From: Dichotomocladium elegans
Taxonomy: Eukaryota > Mucoromycota > Mucoromycetes > Mucorales > Lichtheimiaceae
Assembly: GCA_025716815.1 (NCBI GenBank)
Contig: JAIXMN010000009.1
Coordinates: 620,001-684,000 of the forward strand
Length of the DNA: 64,000 nt
Direction: 5' to 3'
The notes below the pieces were generated by a model that ran no database searches, was not told where the DNA came from, and was given only the letters and a program-made list of their open reading frames with translations. Each line of letters opens with the position of its first letter. The stretch's first letter is position 1. Positions 34,461-47,524 of this stretch are shown here, one piece after another. A program made the translations under genes and the position numbers.

Positions 34461-37400
34461 ATGCAGCCGATCATACAAATGGACAAGAGTCCAGTGCCAA
34501 AGGATGCCACCATTGAACATGACACAACCGTCACAGCCACCAACAGTAGCCCCAACCCACCTCAGCAAAACGGCAAATCCTCTCTTGCGAATCACGATAA
34601 GAGCAACGTACAACAAACAGGCAATGAAGAAAAAATCGTCTTGCCTGTAGAAATGATTAGCATGGTGTCGCTTCGTGAACTCATTGGCAAAATGATTCGT
34701 AAAGCAACCGCTGATTTGTACACATTGACGGACACGTATGTCTATCCCGTTTCTTCTATCTCTCTTGACGCAAACACGCAGATGCGCGCGTACATGTGTG
34801 CATTTGTGCTCTCGCCCTATCTTGCATTTGCACTAATTGCAGCATTGACTAATTGACGATATTCAGGCTTCCTTCCCGAGGCGATGTCGAAAAGAAACGT
34901 GAAATCCTCAACTACTTGACATTTGTACGGAATCAAATGCTCAAACTACTTGTTCTCGTAAAGTGGTCCAAAAATGCAGAAGAGATACAAATGTGCCAAG
35001 TGCGTATTGAAGTCACAGTCTATCTATTACAATATGCTCACCTTGTTCTGTAGAATGTCATGGCATTTCTGGCAAATCAGAACCAGTTCTTCCACGATGC
35101 AACTCATTACCTTTCCATAATCCACTCGGACTTACCGAGAGCCAGGCTTCGGGAACTTGATATCGACACTGCGGTGGACGTCCTTACAACTGGTGAATAT
35201 CTGCGTATGCCATCAAAGATAAAGGTAATTATCACAAGTCATCGCCGTTGTTATCGGTAAACGGTATCTGATAATCCTGTATGCGCCTCGCAGGACATGA
35301 TGCCCCCGAAACCTCTCACTGACGGAGAGGTCCTTGACACCTTCCGCATAATGAACGATCTCATTCGACTCAGGCTCATGACAACGGACGCGCTACCGGA
35401 CCCCTTCCAGAAGTATCAGATAGGTAATATCCCTGCTGATATCGAGTGGCGAAAATTATGCATACATTGAGCTTTTTGAACAAGCAGATAGTGGGCGGAT
35501 TCGGTTTTCCATCAAAGACGAGTTTGACGTTTCACTCACGTTGATGGGTCCTCCTGATAATCAGCAATGGTGGATTGTGTCCTTGGACATTCACACGAAG
35601 TCAACAACTGGTAGAGGTGCCTGTGATCTGAACATATCACTCAACGAACAACAACTTGCAAACCTTCGGATCGCTGCACAGAGACAACTCGCCCCACCGC
35701 CACCAAGCCCTCCAACACAACCGCAGGAAGAGCCTTCCAGACCGCCACTTTTCTTCCCACTTGTCAACCTTCACGACTATCTTCACCTTTTCTGTCTTTC
35801 AACACAGCTCGAGATCATGTATATGCAGGCTGTCCTGATAGCGCGAACGCGCTGGATTGGTCAACTCGGGGTGCAGATTGACCAGACACGGACAAAACTT
35901 GTTTTGACATACTGGAAAGGTGGTTCACCCACTGCGCACTGGGCCCATCCCCAGGTAACCTAAAATGCATATATGAAAAGTGTGCTTAGGGGGGTTCTCA
36001 TCTGTTTGGTAGAGTGAAGTGCTTCAGCACCCCGCAGAAAACAGTACGACAATCGAAGTATCAGTGACTGATGAAAAGCTGATGCAGCGTGGCCGATATA
36101 CGGATGAGATCAATGTGAAAATTAACGTACGCGATGAGTTCCAGCGGCTCGTGGAGCGATGTGGCCTCGGTGCTTCTGTCATGCTGTCCAAGGTAGACGC
36201 CACAGACAGGCCCAAAGTTGTGTCGGCGCTTCAGTATCCAAAGAATGGACTTAAGCTATTGTGGGGTGGGGCTAGTGATCTGCACTCCGATAGAGATCTC
36301 ATGGTAGGCAAAAGAAATGTTAGGTACGATAAAGAATCATCAATCTCTTATCTACATTTTTTGTATAGAACCCGACAGAAATCAACGTTGAACAGCTGCT
36401 TTGGCATGTGACTCTATACCACAGCCGTTGCATTATGGATAAATTCAGATATCTACTCAAGTACCAAGAAACGTACCTAAATAGCAACGGTTTGTATCTT
36501 GCTAGTCGTCCTCAAGAAAGCTCGGAGGAACAGACGAGCGAAGAAGAAGGTAATTCTAAACAAGACATTCGACTGAGAGACATAATTAGCTTATATAGTT
36601 CGGGTTAGATGATCGCCACGACGATGATATTCCATCGATTGTTATTCGATACCGCAACCATCGCTATATCAATATTAGTATGGATCTGCGCACTGGCCGT
36701 CTCAAGGTGCAAGAAGCAGGCTATCGTTTGGGCGAGGGCGACGGTAAGAAAAAGAAACGTTCTAATGTACTGGTTATTCATGCTGTTGCTCCAGCCAAGG
36801 TGAAAGAACTCGAGGAACGCCTCAACACTGATCCTGTGAATATTTCCCGTCATCTTCTCTGGCTCCGCTCTGAAGTGGTTATTCGAGAAATCATCGCATT
36901 TGCTAAGCAACTCAGTATGCAGCCCTTCCCTGCTTCCCAAATGTCACTTCGGCCGGACGACTTTACAAAACTTTTCGGTGATCTTCCTCCTGCTGTGATA
37001 CCGGTGGATCCCAATGCTTCCGATGCGAAGCCACTCGCTGCTAAACCCGCCACCACATCTATCACAACTGCTCAACCAAGGCGAGCAGCACCTTTATACC
37101 CATCTCACTGTATATTTCTTCAATTTGCTCAGTTCGAGGATTGGTACCTCATCATCACCATTGTTCGCAATGAGGTCCACTCCTGGCTTTGCTGTATCAA
37201 GTGAGTTCAAAGAAGAGCAACCAGGAGCAGCGCGGACAGCTAACATACATACGGAATAGAAAAACATATGATCAAAGCGGCTTGTTCCAACTTGTTGTCG
37301 ATACATTGCATGTCGATTATGAGAGCATGTGGAAGGAACATTTCTTACCCGAAATGGATGAGGAACAAGTGGAAAACAGTAAGCGACGAAGCTCTAATAG

Positions 37401-39346
37401 CGAACCTGAAGAAGAATCGTCGGAAGGAGGTGTACATAAGCGTAGAAGAACGGATGCTGGCATCGTTGAATACTATTCCCCAGACGAGAGCATTGACAAG
37501 TAAGGTTTAGCTGGTATGCCCGTATATAATGTGTCTCATTTTCTTTGTATCCTAGCCTCTCTGTCGATTTACGGTTCATGGCCAAGCTAGACTCGCTATG
37601 CCGGTATGTGATAGGACTGTGAAACATTGGTGATGGGGTGTTTTTGATAGCTAACGTGAATTTATTTGTTAGTGCATGTATTACAAATCGCAAGATTGAA
37701 TTACAACTTCGTCGCCTTCGAGGACCTGTTATCTTTACACCCAGACCTCTACTTGATTCTCTCCCAATTCCTGAATCACAAGTGCTGAATCACCCTGCAG
37801 CTCAAAAGATGGAAGTCTTGTACGTACCGCAAAGAGACTTGCTACGGGCTTGCGTGATCAAAAATGTGGACGACAACAACACAACCGCGCACAACAAAGA
37901 TATGCCGCCGCATGCCCAGCCTTGGCTCGATCGGATATCCTCTCAAATGCACAACAACGTAGTGATGCGGGCATCAGGATGGTGGGCTTGTGGCCGAAGT
38001 GAATGCTTTGTAGTGATCCAGGACAAGTTTGAATGGAAGAACATGCCGCTTCCCACACATGACATTAATGGTATGTGATTCATGGCAGGAATTTGGGAGA
38101 TACCACCTGCTCATACGGGGCTTTATATAGATCACATATCACTCGATAAGTCTTCCAACGTCCTGTCATTCACATATACGGATATTGATAATTGTATCGA
38201 ACACTTTCTACTTGATTGGGAAAGAATTTACATGATGTCGTATCTTGCTCGCCAGTGTAAGCTAAGCAAAGATATGGGTACGGGCATGATTGGCTGACAA
38301 AAAAATTAGCATCATCTGCTTGGCTGGATCGATACAAGGACCAACTCAAATTTGATTCCTTCGACACCAACGAACTTAAATTCATTTACGCTCAGGTAAT
38401 TTTTGGTGGCCAGCTCATTCTTGGGGAGTGGGATTGTGGTTGATCCAGGAGTATAGAACTATTCATGCTCGATACGGTGGGACTCGCCAAGCAAAGGTCG
38501 AGCGCGGCAGTACGTTATGTCGCTCGGTGTGCTGGATGACGGAGAGTATTCAAAACATAAAGATCGACCCACTGTGCCCCACGTGTCCATGCAAAATCCC
38601 CATTGGCGCGTTGTTTCCTTCTTGCAAGACATTTTAAATGAGAAACGAGATCTTATCTATTTGATTCAGGTAATCAAGGCCGCAAATAGATGAAGAGAAC
38701 TGCGGTTTTTAACCTTGCTACTGGTTTCAATAGATCATGTTCCAGACGTTCCCGCTCATGGCAAGCCTCGAGAAACTTGAGGTCGAAACAACACAACGAG
38801 GAGATATAGGCGAGATTTCGATTATACCACATACTGTCGATTCCGTCCGGATTGTTTTTCCGTCGTCGTAAGTATTTCACCACAATCATGAAGAAAAGAT
38901 AGTAATCATCAGCCATCCCTAGTCATGCGCTGGACGTCCAATTCACGGATCCGCACACTCTCTGTGTACTTGATGCCGCTTTCCGTTACACCATGTATTC
39001 TTCCCTAACTTACCAGGAGAACGCAGCTGGTGTGGCACCCCTACCGTACGTAGCACCACCACCACCACCCCAAGCAAGCGGAGCCAGCAACGCGGACGAG
39101 AACGTTAAACCGGTAAAGTTAGCCCAGTCGTTCAACTTTCAACCTTTCAAACGCTTTGACGCCCTGATTGCGTCCCTTGAGAATTGGATTTTTGATCCTC
39201 CAAAGGACACGCCGGCGGAAATGGATGCAGCAACAGCGATAGCCAACTCGGATGAGGAACCAACGGCGGTCCCGTTCAAACATGGTCTTCTGTGCTCCGC
39301 GTCCCTATGTCACAGTGTCATAACACAATTGGGTAGCCTTGTATAA
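34461..39346 (+). CDS. MED14: Mediator complex subunit 14 (Med14/Rgr1)
   Basis: Med14 is the backbone of Mediator, joining head, middle and tail so that RNA polymerase II responds to activators. The start is ATG 34461, with about 65 disordered residues before the conserved N-terminal region: MISMVSLRELIGKMIRKATA, then REILNYLTFVRNQMLKLLVL and WSKNAEEIQ, the hallmark of Med14. Next come FFHDATHYLSIIHSDLPRAR and ADSGRIRFSIKDEFDVSLTL. The gene has around 15 exons. Later exons give FFPLVNLHDYLHLFCLSTQL, TRTKLVLTYWKGGS and LEEVDLR-like repeats of the middle part. The last exon ends in IASLENWIFDPPKDTP and stop at 39344-39346. The estimated length, about 1200-1300 residues, suits the family. Some exon borders between 36300 and 38700 are approximate. 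Confidence 0.9.
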
Positions 39347-41211
39347 AACGAATTTCCCGTCAATAAAATGATTGGCCGGAACTCGGCCTGCTTGAGGTTC
39401 CAGATGGGGATTCCCCGAGCACTGTGCATAATCTTCTCTCTTTTAGTTCTCTTGATCTATCTAATATCTTGATGTACATTACCGAAAGGGCTTCAAAAAA
39501 GTACAGAAAAGCCAAGTCTAGAAGAGGGATATGATAACATCTCGCCTATTAAAAAATGGTGAAGCGTATCCAAGAGTTAAGCACGAAGAATAGGAACAGT
39601 ACCCATTTATTAAGATGCATCCAATGGCAGTTTGGGCGTGTGGGGAAACCATCCCTCCCACGATTCTCTCTAAGACGACCCAGCCTTTTTTTTTTTCCAA
39701 AAGAAAAAATATGCCAATGTTCATCTTTGACCAGGGAGAAGTATGAGCTATGCGAACAGTAGTTTCCTATCTCAATGACAAAAACCACAAGATCTTAAAA
39801 AAGTTCTTTAGGAGGGTATGCAGATGGTATTTCACATCGACGGTCTAAAAATAACAATTACGCACGATGAAATCAACGCACGCTACTAGTTGATATGTTC
39901 ACGGATATCCTGAACTTCCGGTATGAAACTCTGTACTATAGGCGCATTACCCATTGTCACATGATGACATCTATCATTCATCATGGTTTACTAGGATTTT
40001 GGGAAAGTGAGATATTGATCAGGGAAACATCGAATAGCTTAAAGTTGAGCGATTTCGAAGGATCTGTCTCTCTTATGTGTGTCTAGCCAGCTGATGTAAC
40101 GCGGAAAAAGTATGATCTGACGAGTGAAAATAATTCGACAGAGACCATCACGGTATGATAAATATATCAAGAAAGGGATGAAAACCAATCCTCTGTCATG
40201 GATGTCGCCATGTGCACACCTGGATCCGCCTGGCGTGAGCCGGGTGGGTAAGTCAATTTTGGGGAACAGTGCGATGATCAATTTACCAATGAGGCCCTGT
40301 CAGGCAGCAACGTATGCCACTGACGAAAACTGGCTACGGGTGTATTTCGTTTTAGTGACCCCGATTGGAATGGTCGCGATCGTTTCTGGCTAGGGTAGGA
40401 GAGATTACTGTAGGTGTGTACCTTAATCCTATTGTCTGACCATTCGAATCATAACTGATTTTTGTCCATGTATATCGAATCTTGAAGGGCTCGATACAGC
40501 AGTAGCTCGATTGGCCTGTCAAAAAGTCGTCTCAACAATTGATATGCCCCGTTTCTTTTGTTTTGGAAAATAATGTACATATGCTGTTCATTAAAGCATT
40601 GTGCATGGTGCTACAGTAGATTCCTTTTAAATGTCATGGGCGCCCCCTCCTTTTTTTTTTGTGGGCATACGTACATACCCATTGCCCATCGCTGTGCTGA
40701 ACAGGGATGCATTGTACGTATGTACAGTATTGCTCGCTTGAAAAAGTTCTGACGATGGGTTTGGCCAGTGTACGTTGCATGGCAGGACTTGAACCTTGTA
40801 TAGGTATTTCTTCATATGCACGCCTATACTCTGTCGTTTGGAAAAATCCTACATACATAGCTAAGCAGATCTTCAATGTGAGAAAGATCCTTATGTTCGG
40901 TGAGTTGATGTGATGACGATCTTTCCGAGCCAACAGCCCAAGACTGAGAGCAAAAAGTGGAGTATACATGCATATAAATAAAGGACCTATTCTTTCAAAA
41001 TAGTCAATGAATGGGTACAAGCACGACCATCAAATCTCGCCTGCGAAGTCAGTCTGACCGTACGCATACAGAGACGAGACATGTGCTCCATCGCATGAGA
41101 GATTAGAATTAGAATCTTTTCTTGCGTGCCCAACCCCAATGCTGGATGGGGAAAGGGAAAAATAGCGATAGAATTCCAATTTCAAAAGCATGGGTTGTCT
41201 CAACGTTTATC
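39347..41211. other. Long convergent spacer without a recognised gene
   Basis: 1.87 kb between the ends of MED14 (+) and TFC1 (-). Scattered short frames (for example + 40124-40393, - 40634-41020) are not supported by family resemblance or splice partners. Both 3' UTRs should lie at its ends. A 10-T run sits at 40652-40661. Confidence 0.4.
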
Positions 41212-43494
41212 TTAAAGATCATCAAGGTCCTCAAACTTCCATAACGGTTCATCTTCATCGCCTTCCTCGTCATCTTCGAGTGCGTCCACGTCAAATCCTT
41301 CCATATCCTCAATATCTTCGATGTCCATCCCAAGGGCACCGGCCTGTCGCAATGATTTTAACATCTAGAAGGGAGAATGCGGAAAGTAAGCAACAGCTTT
41401 AGGATCGAAGAAAAAAATCTAACTCACGTTGGCCATCTCCGGATCGTCAGTCTCACCCCAGAGACCCTGTGATTCCGCTTCATCCATGCTGTCATCCTCA
41501 TTCTCATCCTCCGGCATTTCGTTCTTTTCGTTCGCAATTTCTTCAGACAACCCCTCGTCTGCATTCGGTATAGGATCCGCGACACCGTCTTTAAGTATTT
41601 GAATCCATTTCTTTTTTATCAAGCTTCGAAGACGTTGATAGACACAGGGGTAATAGAAACCGGATATGCGCTAAATAAATCATACATGTCAGGTTTCCCT
41701 CTATCCCTACAATAAGAATGTGACCTACTGTGCACTTCGATTTGATGTAGGCAGGCGTGTGGATCAATTTTTGGAAATCCGGATCAGTGATATCGTCTAT
41801 CGTCAATGTTGCAAAAGAACTCGGAAGAGTCTTGCCATCAAAAATGTAGCATGGAATATTTCTGACGTTTTTTGATATGCGTTAGACGTTCAGGTGGTAG
41901 GAGGGAAGAAACCGAATCTCCCCTTTCCATCCAAAGAAAAACATACATACATATCTTGCGGTGCCTGGGAAGCCGTTGTTTTCTTCGGACGAAGATAATG
42001 TTGTGGTAGCTTTATCTGCTGAACAGGAGAGGTCGGTGGACGCCTTTGATTCACGCGCGCGCCAACATACTGGTATTTGGCGAACGCAGGATCAGTACGT
42101 GGGTCAACACCAAAAGGAAGGAGGCAATCACGCCACGGACCAGACGAAAACGAGTAAGTCTGAACTTGCACAGCACTAAAATCAACCGTTATGTGTTTGA
42201 TGGTTAATCCTAATCAACAAGGCGTAATTTCCTTTCTTCATCTCTCTCTCTCTCTCTCCAATACTTACGCCCTGTAATATTTCCTATCGCCGGGAGCTAA
42301 TCGAGACAGCACAGCTGCCCGCGTCCAGCTAGGTCGCTCCTTGAACAGCTACGATGGCTCTCATTTAGGCAAAGGATAACAGAAAAGGACAATAAGGGTG
42401 AGCCGACTTAGCTGCAGATGTTTTACCTCGGCCACCTGCTTAGCCACGCGCTGTTCATTAGCCGGCAGAGCTTCTAAGGGAATGGAAGGCTCGGTAGGCA
42501 CAGTGGGATGGTCGTAAGTGATGTATATCTTGTTAGGCATGTTTTTTTGCGAATAATGGATTGATTTGACGACATACTAACAAGGTCTGTTTAAGCTGCC
42601 TGCTGTTCCTCCTTTGTTGGGATCAAACTTACTGTGCCATCTGGTTGCCGCATTCGGACTTTGAGTACGTGCAGGTTTTGCTTGTACCTAAAATACTAAG
42701 ATGAGCTGCATACAAAATCCTCCCCAATTTCCGGCTTACTCGTAAGGGAAGGGAATCTCGCGCACGCTAAACAGAGGTGGCGGCGGGAGATCGTCTGGAC
42801 GGATAGAGTCGTTATCCTCATCCGCTGACTTGAAGGCAATGATTTCCTTGACTGAACCCAATTTTTAATGAGTACTGACTATCGGCTCTCATCTACACCT
42901 TTTTTAGTTACCATTTCCTTTCTCCATGTTTTGCCGGAGCTTCATCATGCGACTCTCTCGCGATAGAATATACTGGTAGTCAGACATACCTTTGGAAGTA
43001 GGTCATTCCAAAGGAGATTTAGCGCCTCTATTGCATCCTACTAGCCTCATCCCATTTGCTCATCCATTACCGCGAAACCGGCATATTCGGTTGACGATGC
43101 CGACAACATTTGTTTCAATTGTGCCGTTGTCTTCTGGGTCGTTCTTTTTTCGACGTCGCGTCACTTTCAGCAAAATGTTCGACGTCGGTTTTATGATGGA
43201 CGTAATTGGGTGTGAAAAGGGATCTTTGGGCCGAAAGCGTAATTCAACAGCTTTTGTGGAATTATTCAGAGCCTGTTATTATTATTGCAGGTGTGAAATT
43301 AAAAGCGAAGAAATGAAGGGTACAACAATGTTTAATCAGTCTTCACAACGCGCTGAATATCGATTCGTGTCAAATCTTACGGAGACTAAAGCTTCCTCAC
43401 CACCTAAGGTTTCCAAAGCACGATCGACATTCTTGACACGTCCTGGGTACTCAATGCACAAGAATTTGGCATCCGCAAGGGCAACTTTAGACAT
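41212..43494 (-). CDS. TFC1: TFIIIC subunit tau95 / GTF3C5 homolog
   Basis: This subunit of TFIIIC binds the A box of tRNA genes and helps place TFIIIB for RNA polymerase III. ATG 43494 begins MSKVALADAKFLCIEYPG with VKNVDRALETLGG, the conserved N-terminal signature. The second exon reads LRFRPKDPFSHPI and NILLKVTRRRKK, then FRGMSDYQYILSRESRMMKL across the join near 42970. Further exons: LPPPPLFSVREIPFPYE, YKQNLHVLKVRMRQPDG, NKIYITYDHPTVPTEPSIPL, then LFKERPSWTRAAVLSRLA. The DNA-binding C-terminal half has YSFSSGPWRDCLLPFGVDPR, then SGFYYPCVYQRLRSLIKKKW. It ends in a strongly acidic tail (DIEDMEGFDVDALEDDEEG) with stop 41214-41212. About ten exons. The acidic tail is usual in this family. Confidence 0.9.
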
Positions 43495-43725
43495 TTGGCC
43501 GAATAAATAAGTATGAAACCGTCCTATTTTTTGAGTTTGTAATTTTTCATATTTGAGAGCTGAGTTTTCGGTAGAGTCGGGGAGCGACTTTATGAATCTT
43601 TCAAAAAAGGGAAACTTTCGTTTCGGCTTGAATTTAACAAACGAGTTTCTCTTCCCTCTTTTTCCCTTTTTTATCAACACACACTCACACACACTCACAC
43701 ACACTCTCTATCCCCACCTCTATCC

Positions 43726-45021
43726 ATGACGGCTGACATAAAGACACCCCTTTTATCCTCACCGCGGGCGGTTGAAGAGCATGTCCGGACATACTCGTCA
43801 GTAAGCAGTGAAGAAACGGACGTCGGCACAGACGAGCCAGCCATTGTCAAAGTGATCGAAGTTCGCCGTGAATGGCGACTTTGGCGAAGCAATTCCTACA
43901 TCAGGTCACTCGCCATGCTGGTCATCCTTTTTGTAATTTTTAGTGCGCTAGAGTTTGCACTCTTGAAGCTGAACTTGCCGGCAGTAGACCCGTAAGTCTA
44001 TCTGGTCCCAACAGAATATGCCTTGATACCCCCCTCTTATTATTATATTGTAACATTTATGCTCTCCGTGAACTGAAACCCCTTGAATTGTTCGGGATAG
44101 TGACGACCAGGATGCAATCAAATTCCCCAGGAACCTAAAGGATTTACGACGCCTCAATGGCATCCTGTCGACCTATATTGACCAGCACTTTATGAACGTA
44201 TATGTCACATTCGTTGTAACTTACATCTAGTATGTCGGATTGGACACATGAGTTTTGGGGGACGTATAAGGACATATATGCTCATCTATTACAGTCTCCA
44301 GAGCTTCTCGGTGCCCGGGTCCATGTGGCTGTCTATTCTCGGAGGTACCCTCTTCAATTTTTGGCTCACATTGTTCACAGTCTCTTTGGTAAGTAAATTG
44401 CGGAGATGCGGGGGTTCGTTCTTGGCATGACCTATTTTCCAACTCACTCACTCGCGGGGGGGGACGAATGATCACACGCTAGTGCTCGGCTATTGGCTCG
44501 TCCATCGCCTATTTTCTTTCGGCGAGTCTTGGTTCCGTAGCGGTAGTTCGGCTAATTGGGGATAGGATTGCAAAATGGAACGAACAGGTAAATAATAATG
44601 CCGATTTTTAGTCCTGTAATAACAAAGGGGGTTGGCATCCATATAGCTCGTCAACCATCGGCAACACATGTTTAACTATATGGTTGTTCTGCGTGTTGCC
44701 CCTTTGCCGCCTAACTGGGTCGTCAATCTCGGTGCCCCCCATCTGAGCGTGCCGTTCGGTGCATTCTTCTTGGGGACCTTTGTTGGTAAGGTTGAGAGAG
44801 AAAGAGACAATGAAGGGTAGCTTTGAGTTAAGACTGCTTACAACAAATACGTAGGGGTTGCGCCTCCGTCATTCATTCACGTGCAAGCAGGCGCTGCTCT
44901 TGACCGGCTTTCGTCATCCGACGAACTGGAGTTAGTGACGCCGACTAACGTACTCTGTCTCATTGCCGTCGCTGTTGTTGCACTTGTCCCTGTTTTCATC
45001 AGACGCCATTACAAAATCTAA
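43726..45021 (+). CDS. TMEM41-like VTT-domain membrane protein
   Basis: TMEM41B/VMP1-type (VTT/DedA) proteins scramble phospholipids in the ER and act in autophagosome formation and lipid mobilisation. The start is ATG 43726, after a C/A-rich repeat. A cytosolic N-terminus with a Ser/Glu-rich stretch precedes a first span (LAMLVILFVIFSALEFALL). The VTT domain follows: VVTYIYLQSFSVPGSMWLSI (a split Tyr codon joins 44231 to 44295), GGTLFNFWLTLFTVSL, CSAIGSSIAYFLSASLGS, VVLRVAPLPPNWVVNLGAPH, FGAFFLGTFVGVAPPSFIHV, and a last span before RRHYKI with stop 45019-45021. PLPPNW and GVAPPSF match TMEM41 proteins closely. Seven exons or so. TFC1 lies divergently 231 bp away, so the two share a short promoter region. 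Confidence 0.88.
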
Positions 45022-46140
45022 CCATTTTTCATCCTTCGCCGTCATTCGCACTTCTTCCTTTCTTTCTTTCTGCTCTTGTTTCCCTCTCTTTGTATATTAA
45101 GTTTTCGATTAATGTTGTAAATATAGAACACGGTTTCTTGTCCTTGTCTAGTACAATCATTTCTTTTGAGAAGGATCTGAAACCTCTATATACATGCTCT
45201 CTATAAGCAGCGTCTCACACGGACTGGATCTGGATGGATTTTTATCTGACCACCACCATAGCGATCTCATGACTTTAATCTTTCTGGGGTACTTTTTTTC
45301 AGGAGAAAAATCTTTTACACACTCTATCTATTCAACCCGTTCCAAAATATGATATACATCATCTTTTGTGTATGACTCGAGTTACCCGATGAAGGAATGT
45401 GAGAGCCGGGGAGGGGATGGAGTACACTGTCCATGCGACCTACGTATCTCAAATGCAACTTGATGATGGCAATTGAAGACAAGGTTGCATATACACGCTG
45501 ATACTCTGAAATAATGAAGAATGGGTACCATCGCTACGTACCACCCGGCACACAACCTTTTTTCTCTATAGGTACCATAGGAAAAAAAAAATTCCGGGAA
45601 ACAGGCCTCGCTACCCCTATAAAAAGCGGGGAGCGTCAGATTTAAACGGGTCAGGATGCGAAGGATACCCTGAAGATGACGAGCTATGATGGAGAGTCAA
45701 TCAAGAAGATGGAGAGAGAGAAGCGATCTGTCTGTCAAGAACAAGACAATCCATGTTTATTGATCTATTGCAGAGGGGGTCATGTGACCAAGCATCAGGT
45801 CCGAGCTTTTGCTCAAGAGACATTGTAAATTACGTAGAAATCGTTTTGCGCAAGCCATTGACGACTACACAAGTGGGACAAACGCCCCGAGGACAGGAGG
45901 ATGAACAGACAACCCCATGTTTTGGTCATCTCACAACAAGTCGAAATCATTGTTGCATGAAGCATCCGTACGTTAGACTCGTCTTCAAATGTTAAACCCT
46001 TTCTGGATGCCCAAGTACATTCAAAAGCAGGAAAATGTGCTTATAACGTGTTGGAGTCATTCGATATGGATAGGGCAAACTATGAATGTTTTGTTGTTAT
46101 CGTCGCTGCCGCGTAATTAAAATTCTCCAGGGTCGAAGCG
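45022..46140. other. Convergent spacer, no gene seen
   Basis: 1.12 kb between two converging 3' ends. The longest frame (+ 45753-45995) has no family. The first 60 bp are T/C-rich and probably belong to the TMEM41-like 3' UTR. Confidence 0.45.
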
Positions 46141-47524
46141 TCATCCGTCGCGAAGCTGCATCTTCTTGAGATCAGGTTTCAAGATCTCTATTGCACGATC
46201 AATATCTTCAGAAGAGACCTATATAGATTATTGGCAACAGTATGTAAATAACCGGCCCAGTATGAGAACACAAACAGCTTTACAATGATATTCGCGCTTG
46301 TTGCAGTGCTTTGATACATGAGATTAATATGGGCTCCTGCTGCGAGAGGATGCGAGATGGATCGGACAATGCCGCATCTGTCAAGATCAGTGCCGCTTAG
46401 GTTGACCTGTATCACACGGAGAGAGGCGGGATCCCGAAAGAGTGCGTCCTCATCAAACAAGTCAAGAATGTCCTTATCAGCTAGAAGGGAGATGCCATCA
46501 GCAGTAGCAGTGTACGAAAAGAATCGGGCTTCATCTCTTCTGACAAACGAATAAGTACAATCAGTCACCCTTTATGTACAAACGCATCTCTTTCGTTTGG
46601 TGTGAGGTTGGGGGGGGTGGAGGTGGAATGTATGCCATTGAGGAATAGGTGGTGCTGGTGAAAAACAGGTTTACTCCTTCAACTTACGAGCGATTTTTCA
46701 GTAGGTCCGGATAGGATATGATTTTGAGCATTGTCATTGCCCAGGCCGACTGATGATGCGGGTTGAGACCCGCACATTGTAGTTCGGTGGGGAGTACATC
46801 GCTCTCAAAATATTCATCGTCTGGCTCTTGAGATATAGGTGGTGATCGGGCAGGTAGCAGAGGACCGGTTGCTAGGAAACCTTCAAGAGAGTCTTGATCA
46901 AACGTGAACCCATGATTCATGAGTGCCTCAGCAGCCTCACGAACCCTCCGCTCTTTGATCTATCCATTGGACCATAAGCACAAGCGCACCAACAGTATAT
47001 CCTCCGTCCCAACACATGCCAACACAAAATCCGTTTGGTAAGTAGACATGTAAAAGATGGAAAATTTGCCTCGTGCCAACGGCTCGGATAGATCGCTTAT
47101 TCGTTTCCCGCTCGCGTCTATGCCCACCCAGCTTTGCCTAAATACATTGTCATCCCGATCCAAAGTCTTCTTTCAACTTACCCTGTCCATTGGGGTCATC
47201 CACTTGGAACACCCGAAAAACATCTGGCGATGTTTTGATATCTGGAAACATTGAAAGATGTGGCAGTACATCACATTCGATGACGCGTTGGTTGGCCACG
47301 ATGGAGACCTCGTATGCATTTTCTGTGAATGAGAAAAAGTAATCCGTCCTAGTGTTGAAATATGAGTATCTGTGCGCAGATTTAAGGATAGAACAATAGG
47401 ATCCGCGCGCTTACGCCTTTATGTTATGAAAAAGGCAGGTCTTGACAATTGCATATGTGACAAAGGGGAGGCGAGAACGTGGAAATGAGACGATTTGAAC
47501 ACGGGAAGGCAGAACGGTGATCAT
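46141..47524 (-). CDS. ACT-domain protein resembling CASTOR arginine sensors
   Basis: In animals CASTOR1 binds arginine through ACT domains and frees GATOR2 to activate TORC1; similar ACT_7 proteins exist in fungi. The chosen start, ATG 47524, gives MITVLPSRVQIVSFPRSRL, then a join to TDYFFSFTENAYEVSIVANQ. A first ACT unit contains WVGIDASGKRI, LSEPLARGKFSIFYMSTYQT. A linker of about 100 acidic/Pro residues (ISQEPDDEYFES) follows. The second unit has FFSYTATADGISLLADKDIL and VIQVNLSGTDLDRCGIVRSI, then SHPLAAGAHINLMYQS and NIIV, joining SSEDIDRAIEILKPDL to the stop at 46141. Two tandem ACT units of the pattern I-S-x-PLA...I...STYxTD are what I rely on. One join near 47020 is uncertain, and an extra upstream exon is possible. 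Role in arginine or TOR signalling is inference. Confidence 0.7.

Noticed and set aside
40740..40870. Minus-strand GGTTCAAGTCC resembling a tRNA T-arm
   Set aside because: The flanking bases give only three of five T-stem pairs and no acceptor or anticodon stem fits.
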